Source: CAYRJA01 sp964424455 (GTDB lineage: Bacteria; Bacteroidota; Bacteroidia; Chitinophagales; UBA10324). Taken from it: DNA of 18,413 bases. How positions within the stretch are numbered: the first letter of the stretch is position 1; each line of letters begins with the position of its first letter. The translations under genes were made by a program, and so were the position numbers. The notes under the pieces were generated by a model, which made no database searches, was not told the origin of the DNA, and saw nothing but the letters and a program-made list of their open reading frames with translations. The stretch spans positions 1 to 18,413 of the forward strand of contig CAYRJA010000064.1 of the NCBI GenBank assembly GCA_964424455.1. The letters are read 5' to 3'. Below, piece after piece: positions 16,577-18,413 of the stretch.

Positions 16577-17818
16577 ATGAAAGAAATAAAAAACATAAAA
16601 CTCTTAGCTCCCTGTGGTTCATGGGAATCGCTGATGGCTGCCATTCAGGCAGGATGCAATGCAGTATATTTCGGTATAGAGCAACTGAATATGCGTGCCC
16701 GTTCAAGTATCAATTTTACAGTGGAAGATTTGAAAGAAATTTCTTCCATTGCAAAAGAAAATAATATTCAAACCTATATCACGCTCAATACTATACTGTA
16801 CGACCACGACTTAGCGCTGATGCGTACAATAATTGATGAAGCAAAGAAGAATGATATTAATGCAGTCATCGCTTCCGATCATTCGGTGATGAACTATGCG
16901 AAGAAGGTAGGAATGCCGGTTCATATTTCCACTCAAACCAACATAACCAATATTGAGTCGGTAGAGTTTTATGCCATGTTTGCAGATGTGGTAGTGCTTG
17001 CCCGTGAACTGACACTGGAGCAGGTTGGAAAAATTGTAACAGAAATCAGGCGCAGAGAAATCACCGGACCATCAGGTGAATTAGTGAGGGTTGAAATATT
17101 TGCACACGGCGCTTTGTGTATGGCGGTTTCGGGAAAGTGTTATCTGAGTTTACATTCTGATTTTGCTTCTGCTAATCGCGGAGCTTGCATTCAAAACTGC
17201 CGCAGAAGTTATATTGTAACAGACAAGGAAAGCGGGCAGGAATTAGAAGTGGATAATGAATACATCATGTCCGCAAAAGATTTATGCACGATTGGATTCA
17301 TAGATAAAATAGTGGATGCAGGAGTTTCTGTTTTGAAAATTGAAGGACGAGGAAGAAGTGAGGATTATGTTTCTACTGTAACAAAATGCTATCGCGAAGC
17401 GCTGGGTTCTTTAGCAGACGGAACTTATTCAAATGAAAAAATTGATTCATGGAAAGAGCGACTGGCTACTGTTTACAACCGTGGATTTTGGGATGGATAT
17501 TATCTGGGTCAGACCATGGGAGAGTGGAATGATGCGTATGGTTCAAAAGCAACCAAGAAGAAAATTTATATAGGCAAAGGAGTAAAATATTTTAATAATA
17601 TCGGAGTGGCTGAATTTGAAATGGAAAGCCATTCACTGGAAATAGGTGATGAGATAATAATCAACGGACCCACCACCGGAGTTATTCAGCAAAAGGTAGA
17701 AGAACTGAGAGTGGACAACTTGCAGCGCGACAAAGTGAAAAAAGGAGAAATGATTTCAATGCCCATGAAAGATAAAATCCGCCCATCCGACAAACTCTAT
17801 AAAATAGTGGATGCCTGA
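16577..17818 (+). CDS. U32-family protein, probable iron-sulfur RNA hydroxylase (TrhP/RlhA-like)
   Basis: This is a 413-aa protein of the family historically called peptidase U32. Its E. coli members TrhP (tRNA U34 hydroxylation) and RlhA (23S rRNA C2501 hydroxylation) are RNA-modifying proteins. The N-terminus has the family LLAPCGSWESLMAAIQAG and YFGIEQLNMRA. The signature EIFAHGALCMAVSGKCYLS lies at 173-191. C181, C188, C204 and C208 are the likely [4Fe-4S] ligands (NRGACIQNCRRSY). The length is nearer TrhP (about 450) than RlhA (about 650), so a tRNA substrate is more likely, but this is inference. The TGA stop shares its last base with the ATG of the ferredoxin gene, which indicates translational coupling. 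A true protease or collagenase role, as old annotations say, is less likely. Family membership is sure; the exact substrate is not. Confidence 0.92.
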   Translation: MKEIKNIKLLAPCGSWESLMAAIQAGCNAVYFGIEQLNMRARSSINFTVEDLKEISSIAKENNIQTYITLNTILYDHDLALMRTIIDEAKKNDINAVIASDHSVMNYAKKVGMPVHISTQTNITNIESVEFYAMFADVVVLARELTLEQVGKIVTEIRRREITGPSGELVRVEIFAHGALCMAVSGKCYLSLHSDFASANRGACIQNCRRSYIVTDKESGQELEVDNEYIMSAKDLCTIGFIDKIVDAGVSVLKIEGRGRSEDYVSTVTKCYREALGSLADGTYSNEKIDSWKERLATVYNRGFWDGYYLGQTMGEWNDAYGSKATKKKIYIGKGVKYFNNIGVAEFEMESHSLEIGDEIIINGPTTGVIQQKVEELRVDNLQRDKVKKGEMISMPMKDKIRPSDKLYKIVDA

Positions 17819-18048
17819 TGGTTAAAATTTATCAGGAACGAAGTAAGTGTATCGGTTGCAATGCTTGTGTGGAGGCAAACAAAGACCGCTGGCGTGTGTC
17901 AAGGAAAGACGGTAAATGCACCCTTGTGGGTGGAGTAAATGTCAAAGGAATTTATCGTGTTACAGTTGACGATGATGAATATGAATCCAATCTGAAAGCA
18001 GCCAGAAACTGTCCGGTCAAAATTATTAAGGTGGAAAAGGTGAAATAG
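17818..18048 (+). CDS. Single [4Fe-4S] cluster ferredoxin
   Basis: This is a 76-aa protein with C11-x2-C14-x2-C17 (KCIGCNACVEA) and a distal C65-P (RNCPVKII), the ligand set of a single [4Fe-4S] ferredoxin. C34 is an extra cysteine not in the usual set. It is small, soluble and has no signal peptide, so it should be a cytoplasmic electron carrier. Its ATG overlaps the stop of the U32 gene by one base. The obvious inference is that it supplies electrons to, or supports the cluster chemistry of, that enzyme. It could also serve other iron-sulfur proteins. Confidence 0.93.
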   Translation: MVKIYQERSKCIGCNACVEANKDRWRVSRKDGKCTLVGGVNVKGIYRVTVDDDEYESNLKAARNCPVKIIKVEKVK

Positions 18049-18413
18049 AAGAGATTAGAAGAGGTAAATTCTTATGATCAATATATCTACTGTAACAGAG
18101 GAAAATATTTGCCGAAAGTTTTATTGTTTCTACTGCCCTTCAATCCTGTCCGATATGCAGAAAAAATCTGTCATTCCGACGAAGGAGGAATCTGCCCCTT
18201 CATCGTGTCATGTCGAGGAACGAGACATCCCTACTTTTAACGATGAGATTCTTCACTTCGCTCTGAATGACAGTCAAAACATACTCTTCGCTACCCTCTG
18301 TAACTACTGTAACACTATTCCTTTTTACTTCACAGCAATGAGGTGAACCTATAGACAAATTGGATTTTGTTTATTTTATTAACAAGTTTGCAGTAGTGTT
18401 CACTTTAAAGAAA
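18049..18413. other. Right-end intergenic region without a convincing gene
   Basis: This 365-bp stretch contains the dispersed inverted-repeat element (18168-18273). A 90-codon open frame at 18074-18346 runs through that element, has no recognisable domain and an unnatural composition, so I do not call it a gene. The last 70 bp are AT-rich and may lead into a promoter beyond the window. Confidence 0.6.
18168..18273. repeat. 106-bp dispersed intergenic element with imperfect terminal inverted repeats
   Basis: The left end CTGTCATTCCGACGAAGG and right end CTTCGCTCTGAATGACAG are imperfect inverted repeats, and the similarity extends inward to AATCT/AGATT. Inside is a second dyad (TGTCATGTCGAGGAACGAGACA). 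Sequences of this GTCATTCCGACGAAGGAGGAA type recall intergenic repeats of Bacteroidota genomes, from memory and not searched. It is probably a non-coding MITE-like element. Confidence 0.65.

Noticed and set aside
18074..18346. A 90-aa hypothetical protein
   Set aside because: About 40% of the frame lies in the inverted-repeat element and the product has no recognisable features.
18361..18413. A promoter for a gene beyond the right edge
   Set aside because: TTG and GTTTG words are present, but the match to the -33/-7 pattern is too weak and the downstream gene is not visible.

Overview
The window looks like a chromosomal segment of a Bacteroidota (Chitinophagales/Sphingobacteriales-like) bacterium. 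The signs are type IX secretion (T9SS) C-terminal sorting domains, SBBP and delta-60 propeller repeats, an OmpA protein with TSP3 repeats, TAnnTTTG-type promoter boxes, and gene starts without Shine-Dalgarno (SD) sequences. No taxon-specific marker was searched, so the placement is inference.

Layout. Positions 1-11719 are a minus-strand cluster of five large secreted paralogues. In transcription order they are SBBP proteins of 741, 740 and 752 aa (11719 to 4906), then a delta-60 protein of 853 aa (4505 to 1944), then a fourth SBBP gene (start 1918) that runs off the left edge. Each has a signal peptide, exactly seven propeller repeats, one or more Ig-like segments and a PKD domain. The four complete genes also end in a T9SS sorting domain. 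Just upstream, on the same strand, is a LuxR/NarL-type response regulator (12505 to 11873). On the plus strand follow a DUF5723-like/TSP3/OmpA outer-membrane protein (12834-15173), prfB (release factor 2, with its programmed +1 frameshift, 15400-16495), a U32-family protein related to RNA hydroxylases (16577-17818) and an overlapping [4Fe-4S] ferredoxin (17818-18048). The right end holds a dispersed inverted-repeat element and no convincing gene.

How it may work together. A 20-bp palindrome, AATACAAC-N4-GTTGTATT, lies upstream of the first SBBP gene, the delta-60 gene and the response regulator gene. In all three places it is exactly 21 bp from an 8-nt -7-like box. The simplest reading is that the response regulator controls its own gene and two operons of secreted propeller proteins through this operator. 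This candidate regulon is the most interesting signal in the window. The right-hand genes look like housekeeping: translation termination, and probably tRNA/rRNA modification with its own electron donor.

Other structure: mosaic sequence exchange among the C-terminal modules of the paralogues; a GC-rich palindrome in the delta-60 leader behind what looks like a vestigial SBBP-type start; an 87-bp tandem repeat coding the TSP3 segment; and a triple nested inverted repeat after the OmpA gene.
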